A DNA stretch of 64,000 bases from CAWATZ01 sp963784995 (GTDB lineage: Bacteria; Planctomycetota; Planctomycetia; Gemmatales; Gemmataceae), in the NCBI GenBank assembly GCA_963784995.1, contig CAWATZ010000002.1, positions 1,054,001 to 1,118,000 of the forward strand. Direction: 5' to 3'. The stretch's first letter is position 1. Each line of letters begins with the position of its first letter. A program made the translations under genes and the position numbers. Of this stretch, positions 8,704 through 18,752 are shown piece by piece. The notes beneath the pieces were generated by a model. That model worked only from the letters and a program-made list of their open reading frames with translations, searched no databases and was not told where the DNA came from.

Positions 8704-9405
8704 TCATTCCTTCCACTGCACCTTCAGCACACCCGGCCGCTGAGACAGCTCTTCTAGAAAAGCCGGTGGCCGGACGTCGCTTTCCCGGCACTGCCACCGC
8801 ACCCCGCAGCGCAGGGTCCGGGAGCGGGCCTCTCCTCGACCCTTGTGGGCCACTCCCCAGGAGACCACCCCGTATCCCGCCGCCCGGAGACTGGACTGGA
8901 TTTCCTCTTCCGTCGGGCCATCCGCCCTGGCCCGCAGAACCAGCGTGGCCCGGTGCTCCTGCGCCAGCAGCGCTTCCAGCTGGCGCAGTCCCCACAGCAC
9001 GATCAGCGCCAGCCCCGTCGCCACCGTGCCCAGAACGAGCTGGCCGCCGCCCAGGCACAGGCCGATGACCGTGACCAGCCACAGCGTGGCCGCGGTCGTG
9101 ACGCCGATGACCACGTTGCCCCGGCGCAGAATGGCCCCGGCACCGATAAAGCCCATCCCCGTCAGGATGCCCAGCGGCAAACGCATCAGGTCGAGTACGA
9201 CAAACGAATCGGGCGTTTTGCCCTGAGTGGGCATGAGCAGGTTGGCCTGGATCATGGACACCGAGGCGGCCAGGCATACCAGCACCGTCGTGCGCAGTCC
9301 CGCCGCCCGGCCGCGCTCGGAACGGTTGATCCCAAGCAAGACGCTCGCCACAACCGTCAGCAAAAGACGCAACGCGACGTCGTGCCATCCCAAGGTAAGC
9401 GGCAT
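8704..9405 (-). CDS. MgtC/SapB-family membrane protein
   Basis: Inner-membrane protein of 233 residues of the MgtC/SapB family, linked to magnesium homeostasis and, in pathogens, to F-type ATPase control. Four to five membrane helices occupy residues 10-140. Family signatures are visible: GINRSERGRAAGLRTT after the first helix and LPLGILTGMGFIGAGAILRRG. The soluble C-terminus (about 150-233) resembles the small ACT-like tail of longer family members. The ATG at 9405 is preferred over an upstream GTG because GGAGGG lies directly before it. The role here is inferred from family only. Confidence 0.85.
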   Translation of the reverse strand: MPLTLGWHDVALRLLLTVVASVLLGINRSERGRAAGLRTTVLVCLAASVSMIQANLLMPTQGKTPDSFVVLDLMRLPLGILTGMGFIGAGAILRRGNVVIGVTTAATLWLVTVIGLCLGGGQLVLGTVATGLALIVLWGLRQLEALLAQEHRATLVLRARADGPTEEEIQSSLRAAGYGVVSWGVAHKGRGEARSRTLRCGVRWQCRESDVRPPAFLEELSQRPGVLKVQWKE

Positions 9406-9654
9406 GGGTCCCTCCACAATCGATCTGCCGCCTTCATCTGTTCCAGGTGGCCGGATTGCTCTAGTTCGTGGTCACTTTGGCACTTTTGGGCAAGCGTGTC
9501 AATTGTGAACGAACCACGTGGAATTGCTGAACGTTTCTTGCGCTCAACTCCACCAAAACCGGCGGAGGACGACGAATGCTTGGCAGTGCCGGGCCGGGCT
9601 GTTAGGATCAGGATGGTGTCTTTCTTCCTGTCGGTTGCAAGGAGTGCTTTTTCC

Positions 9655-12084
9655 ATGCGCATCGCAGCAGCGTCGGTGTCGGCCGTTCTCCTTTTGGCCG
9701 TGGGGTTTGTGTCCGTGGGACGCGGGGAGTCCGACGTTCCCGACGAGGTCAAGCAGGACGAGAAGAAGCTCCGCGCCGTGGGCCTGTCGGCCGAAGGGCC
9801 CGTGCTGGTGGAGTTTTTCCGGCAGCGGGCCCGGCAGGACAGCGACTTGGCCGGGCTGGCCGAGGCGATCAAGCACCTGGCCGACCCCGACCCGGCGGTC
9901 CGCGTTCGCGCCACCCAGGCCCTGGTGGGGCGCGGCGCGGCGGCGTTGCCGGCGTTGCGGCGGGCGCTGAACGAGCTGACCGACCCGGAAGTGGCCGGGC
10001 GGGCCCGGCGCTGCTTGCAGGTGATTGAAGGCGAGGGGACCGCGGCCGTGCCGGCTGCCGCGGCCCGCTTGCTGGCGCTCCGCAAGCCGGCCGGGGCTGT
10101 GGAAGCGCTGCTGGCCTATCTGCCGACGGCCGACAACAGCAGTGTCGTCGATGAGGTCGCCGCCGCTCTGGCCGCCCTGGCCTGGACCGAGGGCAAACCC
10201 TGTCCCGCATTGCTCCAGGCCCTGGAAGATCCGGTGCCGCTGCGGCGGGCGGCGGCCGGTGCTGCCCTGGGCCGCAAGGACCAGCCGGCAGTGCGGCAAA
10301 CGGTGCGCAAGCTGTTGCGCGATGCGGAGCCGGTGGTGCGCCTGCGCGTGGCCCTGGCCCTGGTCGAGGCCGAGGACACCGAAGCGGTGCCGGTGCTGAT
10401 CGATTTGCTGGCCGAGGTTGGCCCGCCGTGGGACAGGCCGATCGAGGAGCTGCTGCAGCGGCTGGCGGGCGACTGGGCGCCGAACCCCCCGGCCGGCGAC
10501 GACGCCATCACCCGCCGCATTCGCCGGGACGCCTGGGCCAGCTGGTGGCGCAACACGGACGGCTCGGCCCTGCTGGCCGCGTTTCGCCGCCGTACCTTGA
10601 GCCCCGCCCAGGAGCAGCAGGTGACCGCCCTGATCGAGAAGCTGGGGCACGAGAGTTTCGAGGTTCGCCAGCGGGCCGGGGCCGAGCTGATCGAGGTGGG
10701 CGTGCTGGCCCTGCCGCTGCTGCGCGAGGCCGTCCGGGGCACGGACCTGGAGCGGGCCCGGCGGGCCGAGGAGTGTCTGCGCGAGATCGCGGAGCGGGGC
10801 GGCAAGTCCTTGCCCGGGGCCGCCGCCCGCTTGCTGGCCCTGCGCCGGCCGCCGGGCGCCCTGGAGACGCTGCTGGACTTCCTCCCCTTTGCCGACAACG
10901 AGGGCATGAGCGCCGAAGCGCACAAGGCCCTGGCCAACCTGGCCGTGCGCGACGGCCGGCTGGAGCCCGCCTTGACTCGGGCGCTGGAGGACAGGATGCC
11001 GCTGCGCCGGGTCGCCGCCGCCGAGGCGATCCTGGAGTCGGCCGCCCTGGAACAGCGGGCGGCCGTGCGGAAACTGATGTGGGACGCCGACCAGCGCGTC
11101 CGGCTGCGCGTCGCCCTGGCCCTGGCCTACAAGCGGGACCGGAGCGCCATTCCGGTCCTGATCGATTCCCTGGCCGAGGAGCCATCCGAGTGGACCGGCG
11201 AGGTGGAGGGGCTCCTCTACCACCTCGCCGGCGACAACCCGCCCAAGCTCGAGTCGGCCGAGGGCACGGCCGGGCGGCGCAAACAGCGCGACAGCTGGGT
11301 CGGCTGGTGGAAGGAAGCGGGCTCGAAGATCGACCTGATGGTCCTCGACCAGCCGCCCCGGCCGCTGGGTCTCACTCTGCTGGTCGAGGGGAGCGACAAT
11401 GGCAAGGTCCTGGAGCTGGACCGGGAGGGCAAGCAGCGCTGGCTCATTGCCGGGCTGCAATTCCCGATGGATGCCCAGGTGCTGCTCGGCAACCGTGTCC
11501 TGATCGCGGAGTATCGAGCCAACCGGGTGACCGAGCGCGACTTCAAGGGCAACATCCTGTGGCACAAGGACGGGCTGGAAGGGAACCCGATGAACGTCCA
11601 GCGCCTGGCCAATGGCAACACCTTCATCGCCACCACCACGGAACTGCTCGAGGTGGATCGCTCCGGCCGGACGGTCTGGAGCCACAGTTACCAGGGCCTG
11701 CAAGGGGCGTACCGGTCGCGTGATGGTACAAACTGGTGCCTGGACCGGTTTGGCCGGTGTGTCCAGCTCTCCGCTGCCGGCAAGGTCTTGAAGACGTTTC
11801 AAAGCGGCCGCAACCAGAATTATCTCGGCGGCATCGACGTGGCGGTCAACGGCCGGCTGCTGATTGCCCAGCCCAACGCCAACCAGGTAGTGGAGATGGA
11901 CACCAGCGGGAAAATCCTCTGGCAAGCGAGGGCGCCCGGAATCAGTACGGCCTCGCACCTGACCAATGGACACGTCCTGGTGGCCAACTACGAGAACAAC
12001 CAGGTGACCGAGCTGGATCGCACGGGAAAGATCGTCTGGGAACACCGGGCGGGGATGCAGGTCTACCGGGCCCGGCGGCGGTGA
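9655..12084 (+). CDS. Secreted HEAT-repeat protein with C-terminal beta-propeller
   Basis: An 809-residue protein of a planctomycete type. A signal peptide is present (MRIAAASVSAVLLLAVGFVSVG). Two similar blocks of HEAT repeats follow (about residues 50-300 and 320-560); both contain AARLLALR and PVLIDLLAE/PVLIDSLAE words, showing internal duplication. The C-terminal 240 residues form a propeller of repeats such as LEVDRSGRTVW and VTELDRTGKIVWEH, like arylsulfotransferase/PQQ propellers. It is probably a periplasmic binding or scaffold protein; no catalytic residues are recognised. An alternative in-frame start at 9613 is possible, but the chosen start gives the better signal peptide. Confidence 0.8.
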   Translation: MRIAAASVSAVLLLAVGFVSVGRGESDVPDEVKQDEKKLRAVGLSAEGPVLVEFFRQRARQDSDLAGLAEAIKHLADPDPAVRVRATQALVGRGAAALPALRRALNELTDPEVAGRARRCLQVIEGEGTAAVPAAAARLLALRKPAGAVEALLAYLPTADNSSVVDEVAAALAALAWTEGKPCPALLQALEDPVPLRRAAAGAALGRKDQPAVRQTVRKLLRDAEPVVRLRVALALVEAEDTEAVPVLIDLLAEVGPPWDRPIEELLQRLAGDWAPNPPAGDDAITRRIRRDAWASWWRNTDGSALLAAFRRRTLSPAQEQQVTALIEKLGHESFEVRQRAGAELIEVGVLALPLLREAVRGTDLERARRAEECLREIAERGGKSLPGAAARLLALRRPPGALETLLDFLPFADNEGMSAEAHKALANLAVRDGRLEPALTRALEDRMPLRRVAAAEAILESAALEQRAAVRKLMWDADQRVRLRVALALAYKRDRSAIPVLIDSLAEEPSEWTGEVEGLLYHLAGDNPPKLESAEGTAGRRKQRDSWVGWWKEAGSKIDLMVLDQPPRPLGLTLLVEGSDNGKVLELDREGKQRWLIAGLQFPMDAQVLLGNRVLIAEYRANRVTERDFKGNILWHKDGLEGNPMNVQRLANGNTFIATTTELLEVDRSGRTVWSHSYQGLQGAYRSRDGTNWCLDRFGRCVQLSAAGKVLKTFQSGRNQNYLGGIDVAVNGRLLIAQPNANQVVEMDTSGKILWQARAPGISTASHLTNGHVLVANYENNQVTELDRTGKIVWEHRAGMQVYRARRR

Positions 12085-12110
12085 CTCCTCGCTGCACTCG
12101 GAAATCTTCA

Positions 12111-12275
12111 AGAAGTAGAGAAAGAGGAAGATGAAGAGGAAGAGTAGGAAGAGGATTAAGAGCAGGATTACGAGTAAGAGTAAGAAGGTCAGCCCCAGCG
12201 CGTCCTACTCTTGCTCTTGCTCTTTCTCTTCATCCTCTTCCTACTCTTCCTCTTCATCTTCCTCTTGCTCTTTTT
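12111..12275. repeat. Long purine/pyrimidine inverted repeat
   Basis: The top strand is almost pure A/G from about 12111 to 12187 and almost pure C/T from 12204 to 12275, separated by a short loop around 12188-12203. About 35 bases of the arms pair perfectly (words such as GAGGAAGATGAAGAGG and its complement), and the rest pair imperfectly. It lies between the HEAT-protein gene and nadE, both on the plus strand. Confidence 0.9.
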
Positions 12276-12327
12276 CGTGAGGATCGAGGATATCAGATTT
12301 CAGGGTCGGATTTCGGATTTACTGAAA

Positions 12328-14361
12328 ATGTCCCATTTTGGCTTTCTGCGTGTGGCCGCTGCCAGTCCCGTGCTGCGCGTGGCCGATTGCAGTTTCAACG
12401 CTGAGCAGATCGTCCGCTTGCTGACCCAGGCGGAGAGCGAAGCCGTGGCCGTCGTGGTCTTTCCCGAGCTGGCCCTGACCGGCTACACCTGTGCCGACCT
12501 GTTCCATCACACCTGCTTGCAGCATGGTGCCCTGGAAGCCCTGGAGCAAGTGCGGACGAGGACGCGCTCGGTCTATTCCGGCGTCGCGGTGATTGGTCTG
12601 CCGCTGGTGGTCGATGACCAGGTCTTCAACTGTGCCGCGGTCCTGCACCGCGGCCGGGTGCTGGGAGTGGTCCCCAAGTCGTTCCTGCCCAACTACAAGG
12701 AGTTTTACGAGGAGCGCTGGTTCGCCCCCGCCGCCAACGCCCGCAGTCAGGTCGTGCGCCTCGGCGATCAGCTCGTCCCCTTCGGCACCGATCGGCTGTT
12801 CAATCCCATCGACTTCGAGGGCCTGACCATCGGCGTCGAGATTTGCGAGGACCTGTGGGTGCCGATCCCGCCCAGTTCGGCCCAGGCGCTGGCCGGCGCC
12901 ACCTTGCTGCTGAACCTCTCGGCCAGCAACGAGACCATCGGCAAGGCCGGCTATCGCCGGCAACTGGTGGCGAACCAGTCGGCCCGGTGCATTGCCGGTT
13001 ACGTCTACGCTTCCTGCGGCGTCTGGGAATCGACCACGGACGTGGTCTTCGGCGGCCATTGCCTGATCGCCGAGAACGGCGTCCTGCTCGCCGAGTCGAA
13101 GCGCTTCCAGCGGCAGCCGACGCTGCTGACGGCCGACCTCGACCTGGACCGGCTCCGCGTCGATCGGATGCGCACCAACAGCTTCGGCGATGCCCACCTC
13201 TATCCCGGCCTCGCCCGCCGCTTCGAGCGGATCGACTTCCAGCTTGGTCCTGACTGTCCAGTCGATCGCACAGACACGAACAGTCCGCTGCATCGCCTGC
13301 GTCGGTCCGTGGACGCGCACCCCTTTGTGCCGCAGGACCAGCAGCATTTGCACGAGCGCTGCGAGGAGATCTTCCAGACGCAGGTGGCCGGCCTGGCCAA
13401 GCGGCTGGAACACATCGGCAAGCCACCCGTCTCCATCGGCATCTCCGGCGGACTTGACTCGACGCTGGCCCTGCTGGTCGCCTGCAAGACGATGGACCTG
13501 CTGCAGGTGCCGTGCGAACGCATCAAGGCGCTGACCCTGCCCGGCTTCGGCACCACCGGCCGGACACTGGCCAACGCCCGCGCCCTGATGCAGCACCTGG
13601 GCATCTCCTGGCGCGAGATCGACATTCGCACGCTTTGCCTGGAGGAGATGAAGGCGTTGGGTCACAAACCGTTCGGCATCCCCCTCGAAGGGCTGACCGT
13701 GGAGGAGTTGAGCGTGCGTCTGTGTAAGGTGCCGCCCGACCGCCGCGAGGACCTGGTCTTCGAGAACGTCCAGGCCCGGATGCGGACCAGTCTGCTGATG
13801 AACAACGGTTTCGTGATTGGCACAGGCGACGTGTCGGAGCTGGCCCTTGGCTGGTGTACCTACAACGCCGATCACATGAGTATGTACAACCCCAACAGCA
13901 GCATTCCCAAGACGCTGGTGAAGTTCCTGGTCGATTGGGCCGCCAGGCACGAATTCGAGGGCGAAGCCCGGCGGACGCTGCTGGACATTGTCGATACGCT
14001 GATCTCGCCGGAGTTGCTGCCAATCGGGCCGGATGGGCAGGTGCTCCAGGCCACGGAGGGGACGATCGGCCCTTACGAGCTGCACGATTTCTTCCTTTTC
14101 CATTTCCTCCGCTACGGCGCACCGCCAGAGAAGATCCTGTATCTCGCGGGCCAGGCGGCATTTACGCAGAATTATGTGCCGCAGGAAGTGAGACGCTGGC
14201 TGCAAGTGTTCGTGCGGCGCTTCTTCGGCAACCAGTTCAAGCGCTCGTGTCTGCCGGATGGACCCAAGGTTGGATCGATCAGCCTGTCGCCACGCGGGGA
14301 CTGGCGTATGCCAAGCGATGCGGTGGCAACGCTGTGGCTGCGATGGGCGAGTGGGGTGTGA
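12328..14361 (+). CDS. nadE: Glutamine-dependent NAD(+) synthetase
   Basis: Last step of NAD synthesis: amidation of nicotinic acid adenine dinucleotide using ammonia released from glutamine. It has 677 residues. The nitrilase-type glutaminase domain (about 1-300) has its catalytic Glu in FPELALTGYTC, Lys in PKSFLPNYKEFYEERWF and Cys in GVEICEDLWVP. The synthetase domain has the pyrophosphate loop GISGGLDST at 371-379 and the downstream GTGDVSELALGWCTYNADHM. The length fits the large glutamine-dependent class. The ATG at 12328 opens the family-conserved N-terminus (MSHFGFLRVAAASP); the open frame upstream only reads through the pyrimidine tract. Confidence 0.96.
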   Translation: MSHFGFLRVAAASPVLRVADCSFNAEQIVRLLTQAESEAVAVVVFPELALTGYTCADLFHHTCLQHGALEALEQVRTRTRSVYSGVAVIGLPLVVDDQVFNCAAVLHRGRVLGVVPKSFLPNYKEFYEERWFAPAANARSQVVRLGDQLVPFGTDRLFNPIDFEGLTIGVEICEDLWVPIPPSSAQALAGATLLLNLSASNETIGKAGYRRQLVANQSARCIAGYVYASCGVWESTTDVVFGGHCLIAENGVLLAESKRFQRQPTLLTADLDLDRLRVDRMRTNSFGDAHLYPGLARRFERIDFQLGPDCPVDRTDTNSPLHRLRRSVDAHPFVPQDQQHLHERCEEIFQTQVAGLAKRLEHIGKPPVSIGISGGLDSTLALLVACKTMDLLQVPCERIKALTLPGFGTTGRTLANARALMQHLGISWREIDIRTLCLEEMKALGHKPFGIPLEGLTVEELSVRLCKVPPDRREDLVFENVQARMRTSLLMNNGFVIGTGDVSELALGWCTYNADHMSMYNPNSSIPKTLVKFLVDWAARHEFEGEARRTLLDIVDTLISPELLPIGPDGQVLQATEGTIGPYELHDFFLFHFLRYGAPPEKILYLAGQAAFTQNYVPQEVRRWLQVFVRRFFGNQFKRSCLPDGPKVGSISLSPRGDWRMPSDAVATLWLRWASGV

Positions 14362-14403
14362 GATGGGATGTTAGAGCAGAGGCAAAGTAGAAGGAGTAAC
14401 TGA

Positions 14404-15066
14404 ATGGATAGTGCGCGGTGGCTATCCTGTGATGATCCTCGCAAGCTGTTGGAGTGGGTCCGAGGGAAAGCGACGGACCGGAAATTACGGCTCTTTGCCT
14501 GTGCCTTCTGGCGTCTTTGGTGGCATGCGCTAGCAGACGAGGACGGCGAAGAAGACCTGGAAAGCACTCAGTTGCTGGATTATGCCGAGTTTTGGGCGGA
14601 AGAGGGAGTAAGGCGTGGTCCACCGCTTCCCGGTGGGTTTGGATTCGGGTGGCACCCGCTTGTCGCCAAGAACGCCATCGATGCTGCCAACTGGACAATC
14701 CGGGAGACAGCAGGTTTCAAAGCAAGGCTGGATTGTCGCAGGTCCGATGCAAAGGACAGAGAACAGGCGGCAGCATGCCAGGCCCGACTCTTGAAGGAGA
14801 TTGTCGGCAATCCATTCCAGCCCATGACCATCACAGGCGACCGGCTCACGCCAACCGTTCTTTCGCTGGCGCGAACTGCCTACGACGATCGCAACCTTCC
14901 CGCGGGGGCTCTTGACAGCAATCGCCTCGCTATCCTTGCCGACGCCTTGGAAGACGCTGGCTGCTCCCACCCCGCCCTTCTGAACCATTGCCGCTCCGGA
15001 GACGAACACGTGCGGGGTTGCTGGCTGCTAGATCTTCTCTTGGGAAGAAGCGACCGCTCCGAGTGA
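14404..15066 (+). CDS. Gemmata-type hypothetical protein (full-length copy)
   Basis: A 220-residue protein of a family often multiplied in Gemmata-like genomes; no function is known to me. Recognisable parts: the N-terminus WLSCDDPRKLLEWVRGKAT, the Cys/Trp-rich RKLRLFACAFWRLWWHAL, the central KEIVGNPFQPMTI, and the C-terminus ADALEDAGCSHPALLNHCR followed by HVRGCWLLDLLLG. Two conserved Cys in the tail might bind metal, but this is a guess. A shortened relative lies at 37024-37524. It follows nadE by 42 bases on the same strand. Confidence 0.75.
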   Translation: MDSARWLSCDDPRKLLEWVRGKATDRKLRLFACAFWRLWWHALADEDGEEDLESTQLLDYAEFWAEEGVRRGPPLPGGFGFGWHPLVAKNAIDAANWTIRETAGFKARLDCRRSDAKDREQAAACQARLLKEIVGNPFQPMTITGDRLTPTVLSLARTAYDDRNLPAGALDSNRLAILADALEDAGCSHPALLNHCRSGDEHVRGCWLLDLLLGRSDRSE

Positions 15067-15209
15067 ATTCGTGTCTGAGGAGAGATTGGCGTTCCGGGAA
15101 GCGGCCAGCGCCCTTCCTCCCGGAGAGGATTCACTGTCAGATCTATCGAAGTCTCGCGTCTTTGAAGACAGGACCCTCGAAGAAGTCAAGCAGCACAGGG
15201 AGAACCTCC

Positions 15210-17711
15210 ATGTTTGCGTCCCACCTGTGGAGATGGCTGCTCCTCGTCGGCCTCGTCCTGACCCCAGCAGGCTGGGCCCAGGAACTGCCCCGGAAACCTC
15301 AGCCCGCCAGGGTCCGCGTGGACCTTGCCGGCGACCCGCTGCCGGTGGGGCCGATCGCCCGGCTCGGCACTCTCCGGCTGCGGCACGATGGCGAGGTCAA
15401 CTCCGTCGCCTTCTCGCCCGACGGCAAGCTGGTAGCTTCAGCGGCGACCTGGGACGCCAAGGTCTGGGACGTTGCCACCGGCCGGGAGCTGGAACGCTTC
15501 CGGGGGAAGCTGAGGGCGCAGATCGTGGCCTTCTCTCCGGACGGAAAGACCCTGCTGGCCGTCAACCATGACGGCGCCGTCACTGGCTGGGACGTTGAGA
15601 CGGGCACGATCCGGACGAGGACGGCCTCTCCTCTGAGGGACGCATACTTCTCCACCCCCGTGGCCGCCTTCTCTGCCGACCGCAAACTCCTGGCTCTCAC
15701 CGACCACGGTGACAAGCTGGTGCTCCTCGACGTCGCAACCGGCAAGCCCCTGCTCCGGCTCGAAAAGAGCGGGGCGCTTCTCTCCGTCGCCGTTTCGCCC
15801 GATGGCCGGACGCTGGCCACGGGCGGTCAAGACAACGTGGTCCGCCTCTGGGACGTGGTCACCGGCAAGGAACGGCATCAGCTGAAGGGCCACACCAACT
15901 GGGTTGACTCCGTCACGTTCTCTCCCGATGGCATATCCCTGGCGTCGGCAGGGGGCGACGACCTTCGGCTCTGGGACGTGGCCACCGGCCGGGAGGTCCG
16001 GGTTGTCGCGGAAGGGAGCGCCTGCATCGCCTTCTCCCCCGATGGCCGGACACTGGCCACGGGAACCGGCAACACCATCCGCCTGTGGGACGTGGCCAGC
16101 GGCAAGCTCATCCGCCACTTGACCGGGCACGGCAGCTGGCTGATCCCGGCCCTCGCCTTCTCGCCCGACGGCAAGCGGCTCGTCTCCGGCAGCCGGGACC
16201 ACACCGTCATCATCTGGGACGTCGCCACCGGCCAGCCGCTGCACCACTTCCCGGGGCATCGGGGGGCGGTCATCAGCCTGGCGTTCGCTCCCGATGGCAA
16301 GACCCTGGCTTCCGGCGGAGACGAGGACCACACTCTGATCGTCTGGGACCTCGCGACCGCCAAACCGCGCCACGTCTTCCCGGATCACCACGGCTGGGTC
16401 ACGTCCATCGCCTGGTCCCCCGATGGCAAGGTCGTCGTTTCAGGGGAGGGCTCCAACGGCAAGGCGGATCAGGAACGCCGCATCCACGTCTGGGATCCCG
16501 CGAAGGGGCGTTTGTTGCGGGAGTGGTTCGGCCACCTCGGCGGTGTCCACACCATGACGTTTTCTCCGGACGGCAAAACGCTTCTCTCCTCCGGGTGGGA
16601 CGCACGGGTCCGGATCTGGGACGTGGGGTCGGGAAAACGCCTGCAACAACTGCGCGTCAGCGATGGTGTGAAACGCTTCGCGTTCTCTCCGGACGGCAAG
16701 TCCTTCCTCGTCGCTGACGGCTCTGGCGGCCGGATCGCGCTGCATCGGACTGAAGATGGGGCGAAGGTGCGTGACCTCGGCAATTCGGCTGAGCCATTCC
16801 CCCGGGGTTACCTCGTGGCCATCCTGGCCGGGGGCAAGAAGGTGCTGACCATCAACCCGTTGCCTCGAAGAGGCGAGGGCCTAGCCGCCGAGGCCCGCAT
16901 CTGGGACGTTGTCGAGGGGCGGGTGCTTCGCTCCTTCCCGGTTCCCTTCCGGTCGGCCGGGACGGAAGCCTTTGCCTTGTCCCCCGATGGCAAGGTCCTG
17001 GCGTTTAGCGATGGGGATGCCACGATTCACCTGTGGGACGTGGAGACCGGGAAACGGCTGATCGGCCTGCGCGGGCACTCGGGCTACGCGGTGTCCCTGG
17101 CGTTCACACCGGATGGCAAGACGCTGGCGTCGGGCAGTTGGGATACGACGGTGCTGCTCTGGGACGTGCCGCGGGCCCGCCGGCTCGGCCTGTGGAACCA
17201 GCTGGCGGCAAACGAGAGAGCAGAGCAGGCGGCCAGGGCCCTGGCCACCACTCCCGAAGCGACCTCCTTCCTGGCGGAGCAACTGCGCCGGGCCGCTGCA
17301 CGCGAAGCGCCGTACGCCCGGCTCATCGCCAACCTTGACAGCGACAGTTTCGAGACGCGGGAAGAAGCGTCCCGGCAGCTGGGGACCGACGCCCGGAACG
17401 CGGAGTTTGCCCTGTGCCTGGTTCTCACCGCCTCTCCACCCATCGAAGTGCGACGGCGAGTCGAGAGCGTGCTGGAAACGCTGGCCGCTTCGCGGGAGAA
17501 GGAAGTCCGACAGCTCCTCAGGGAAGACGTTGGGATCGACTCTCTCCACCCGGCGGCCGTCTCCCGCGCCGTGGGCGTACTGGAACACATCGGCACGGCC
17601 GAGGCCCGGCGTGTCCTTGCGGAACTGGCGAAGGGTCCGGAGGGTGCGACCCTGGCACGCCAGGCCCGGGCAGCCCTGGACCGGCTGGCGAAACGCGGTC
17701 CGAAGCGGTGA
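15210..17711 (+). CDS. Secreted WD40-repeat protein
   Basis: An 833-residue protein. It starts with a signal peptide (MFASHLWRWLLLVGLVLTPAGWA). About thirteen WD40 units follow over residues 50-650, each with the pattern VAFSPDGKxLAS...LWDVATG. This is enough for two seven-bladed propellers. The C-terminal 170 residues are helical (HEAT-like: ANLDSDSFETREEASRQLG) and match tails found on many planctomycete WD40 proteins. Such proteins are scaffolds; no enzyme motif is seen. The ATG at 15210 is preceded by GGGAG. The next WD40 gene starts 12 bases after the stop, so the two are probably one transcript. Confidence 0.85.
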   Translation: MFASHLWRWLLLVGLVLTPAGWAQELPRKPQPARVRVDLAGDPLPVGPIARLGTLRLRHDGEVNSVAFSPDGKLVASAATWDAKVWDVATGRELERFRGKLRAQIVAFSPDGKTLLAVNHDGAVTGWDVETGTIRTRTASPLRDAYFSTPVAAFSADRKLLALTDHGDKLVLLDVATGKPLLRLEKSGALLSVAVSPDGRTLATGGQDNVVRLWDVVTGKERHQLKGHTNWVDSVTFSPDGISLASAGGDDLRLWDVATGREVRVVAEGSACIAFSPDGRTLATGTGNTIRLWDVASGKLIRHLTGHGSWLIPALAFSPDGKRLVSGSRDHTVIIWDVATGQPLHHFPGHRGAVISLAFAPDGKTLASGGDEDHTLIVWDLATAKPRHVFPDHHGWVTSIAWSPDGKVVVSGEGSNGKADQERRIHVWDPAKGRLLREWFGHLGGVHTMTFSPDGKTLLSSGWDARVRIWDVGSGKRLQQLRVSDGVKRFAFSPDGKSFLVADGSGGRIALHRTEDGAKVRDLGNSAEPFPRGYLVAILAGGKKVLTINPLPRRGEGLAAEARIWDVVEGRVLRSFPVPFRSAGTEAFALSPDGKVLAFSDGDATIHLWDVETGKRLIGLRGHSGYAVSLAFTPDGKTLASGSWDTTVLLWDVPRARRLGLWNQLAANERAEQAARALATTPEATSFLAEQLRRAAAREAPYARLIANLDSDSFETREEASRQLGTDARNAEFALCLVLTASPPIEVRRRVESVLETLAASREKEVRQLLREDVGIDSLHPAAVSRAVGVLEHIGTAEARRVLAELAKGPEGATLARQARAALDRLAKRGPKR

Positions 17712-17723
17712 AAGGAGAATGCC

Positions 17724-18752
17724 ATGAATCGATGCGCGGTGCTGCTGGCCGTCGCGGCGTCCTGTGCCTGGAACGCCGCGGCTCCCGCCCAGGAACGGAA
17801 GGAAATCGCCGTCATCCCTGGGAATGAAGCCGGCCCATACCACCTGGTGTTCAGCCAGGACGGGAAGATGCTGGCGAGCCTCTGGCGAGGTAGAGACCAC
17901 TGGAAACTGAAGCTCCTGGACGTGGCGACCGGCAGGGAGATCGGTACGCTCCTGGAGACGTTGGAGGCTCCGAACGCTTTCGCCTTCAGCCCCGACGGCA
18001 AGCGACTGGCCGCTGCCGCGAGGGATCGGGTGTGGCTCTGGGAGATCGCAACCCGAAAGGAACTGGCAGCCTTCCCGGTCGATCACGGGGTGGCCCTGCT
18101 GGCGTTCAGCCAGGACGGCAAGATGCTGGCGGCAACGAACCGAAAGCGGGTCTGGAGCTGGCACGTCCCGTCGGCCACCAAGGTTTCTTCGGTCGAGGTC
18201 CTCGTCCGCAACGGTGGCCGCACGACCTTCAGCCCGGACCTGCGAACGCTGGCGGCACCGAACTACCCGGAGATCGACCTCTGGGACGTGGTCACGGGCA
18301 AGGAACGGCTCATCCTGTCGGAGCATCGCGGCGCGGTCAAGGTGACCGCCTTCAGCCCCGACGGCAAGACCCTGGCGGCTGCAAGCAACCGCACTGACGA
18401 GCAGAACCGCTGGCACGGAGAGGTCAAACTCTGGGACACGACCACGGGCCGGGAGCGGGCCCGCCTTGAGGGACCGTTCGGGCACGTCACGGAGCTGGTC
18501 TTTGGGCCTGACGGCAAGCAGCTGGCGCTGCTCGACTGGAAGGAATTCACCGGCAACGAGGACCTGCGGTTGATCGATCTGCCGACCGGCCGGGGGCAGA
18601 CTCTCCACCGCGGCAAACGCCTTGTCGTTTGCTGGCTGGGGTTCACCAGCGCTGGCCGGCTCCGCTTTGCCACCACGGACCCGGACCGGACCATCCGCGT
18701 ATGGGAGGTCGGATCGCGGCTGCCGAGCCGCGCACGCAGCGCAGCGGAGTGA
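17724..18752 (+). CDS. Secreted WD40-repeat protein with palindrome-derived C-terminus
   Basis: A 342-residue protein with a signal peptide (MNRCAVLLAVAASCAWNAAAPA) and about six to seven WD40 units (FSPDGKRLAAAARD...VWLWEIAT), enough for one propeller. AAAGGAG lies 7 bases before the ATG. It is co-directional with the preceding WD40 gene, 12 bases downstream. The last ten residues (LPSRARSAAE) and the TGA stop come from the left arm of an inverted repeat (18722-18808), so the original C-terminus was probably replaced. Function unknown; scaffold role likely. Confidence 0.82.
   Translation: MNRCAVLLAVAASCAWNAAAPAQERKEIAVIPGNEAGPYHLVFSQDGKMLASLWRGRDHWKLKLLDVATGREIGTLLETLEAPNAFAFSPDGKRLAAAARDRVWLWEIATRKELAAFPVDHGVALLAFSQDGKMLAATNRKRVWSWHVPSATKVSSVEVLVRNGGRTTFSPDLRTLAAPNYPEIDLWDVVTGKERLILSEHRGAVKVTAFSPDGKTLAAASNRTDEQNRWHGEVKLWDTTTGRERARLEGPFGHVTELVFGPDGKQLALLDWKEFTGNEDLRLIDLPTGRGQTLHRGKRLVVCWLGFTSAGRLRFATTDPDRTIRVWEVGSRLPSRARSAAE

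Noticed and set aside
9544..12111. 855-codon open frame on the minus strand
   Set aside because: It lies antisense to the HEAT/propeller gene and shows no domain or signal peptide.
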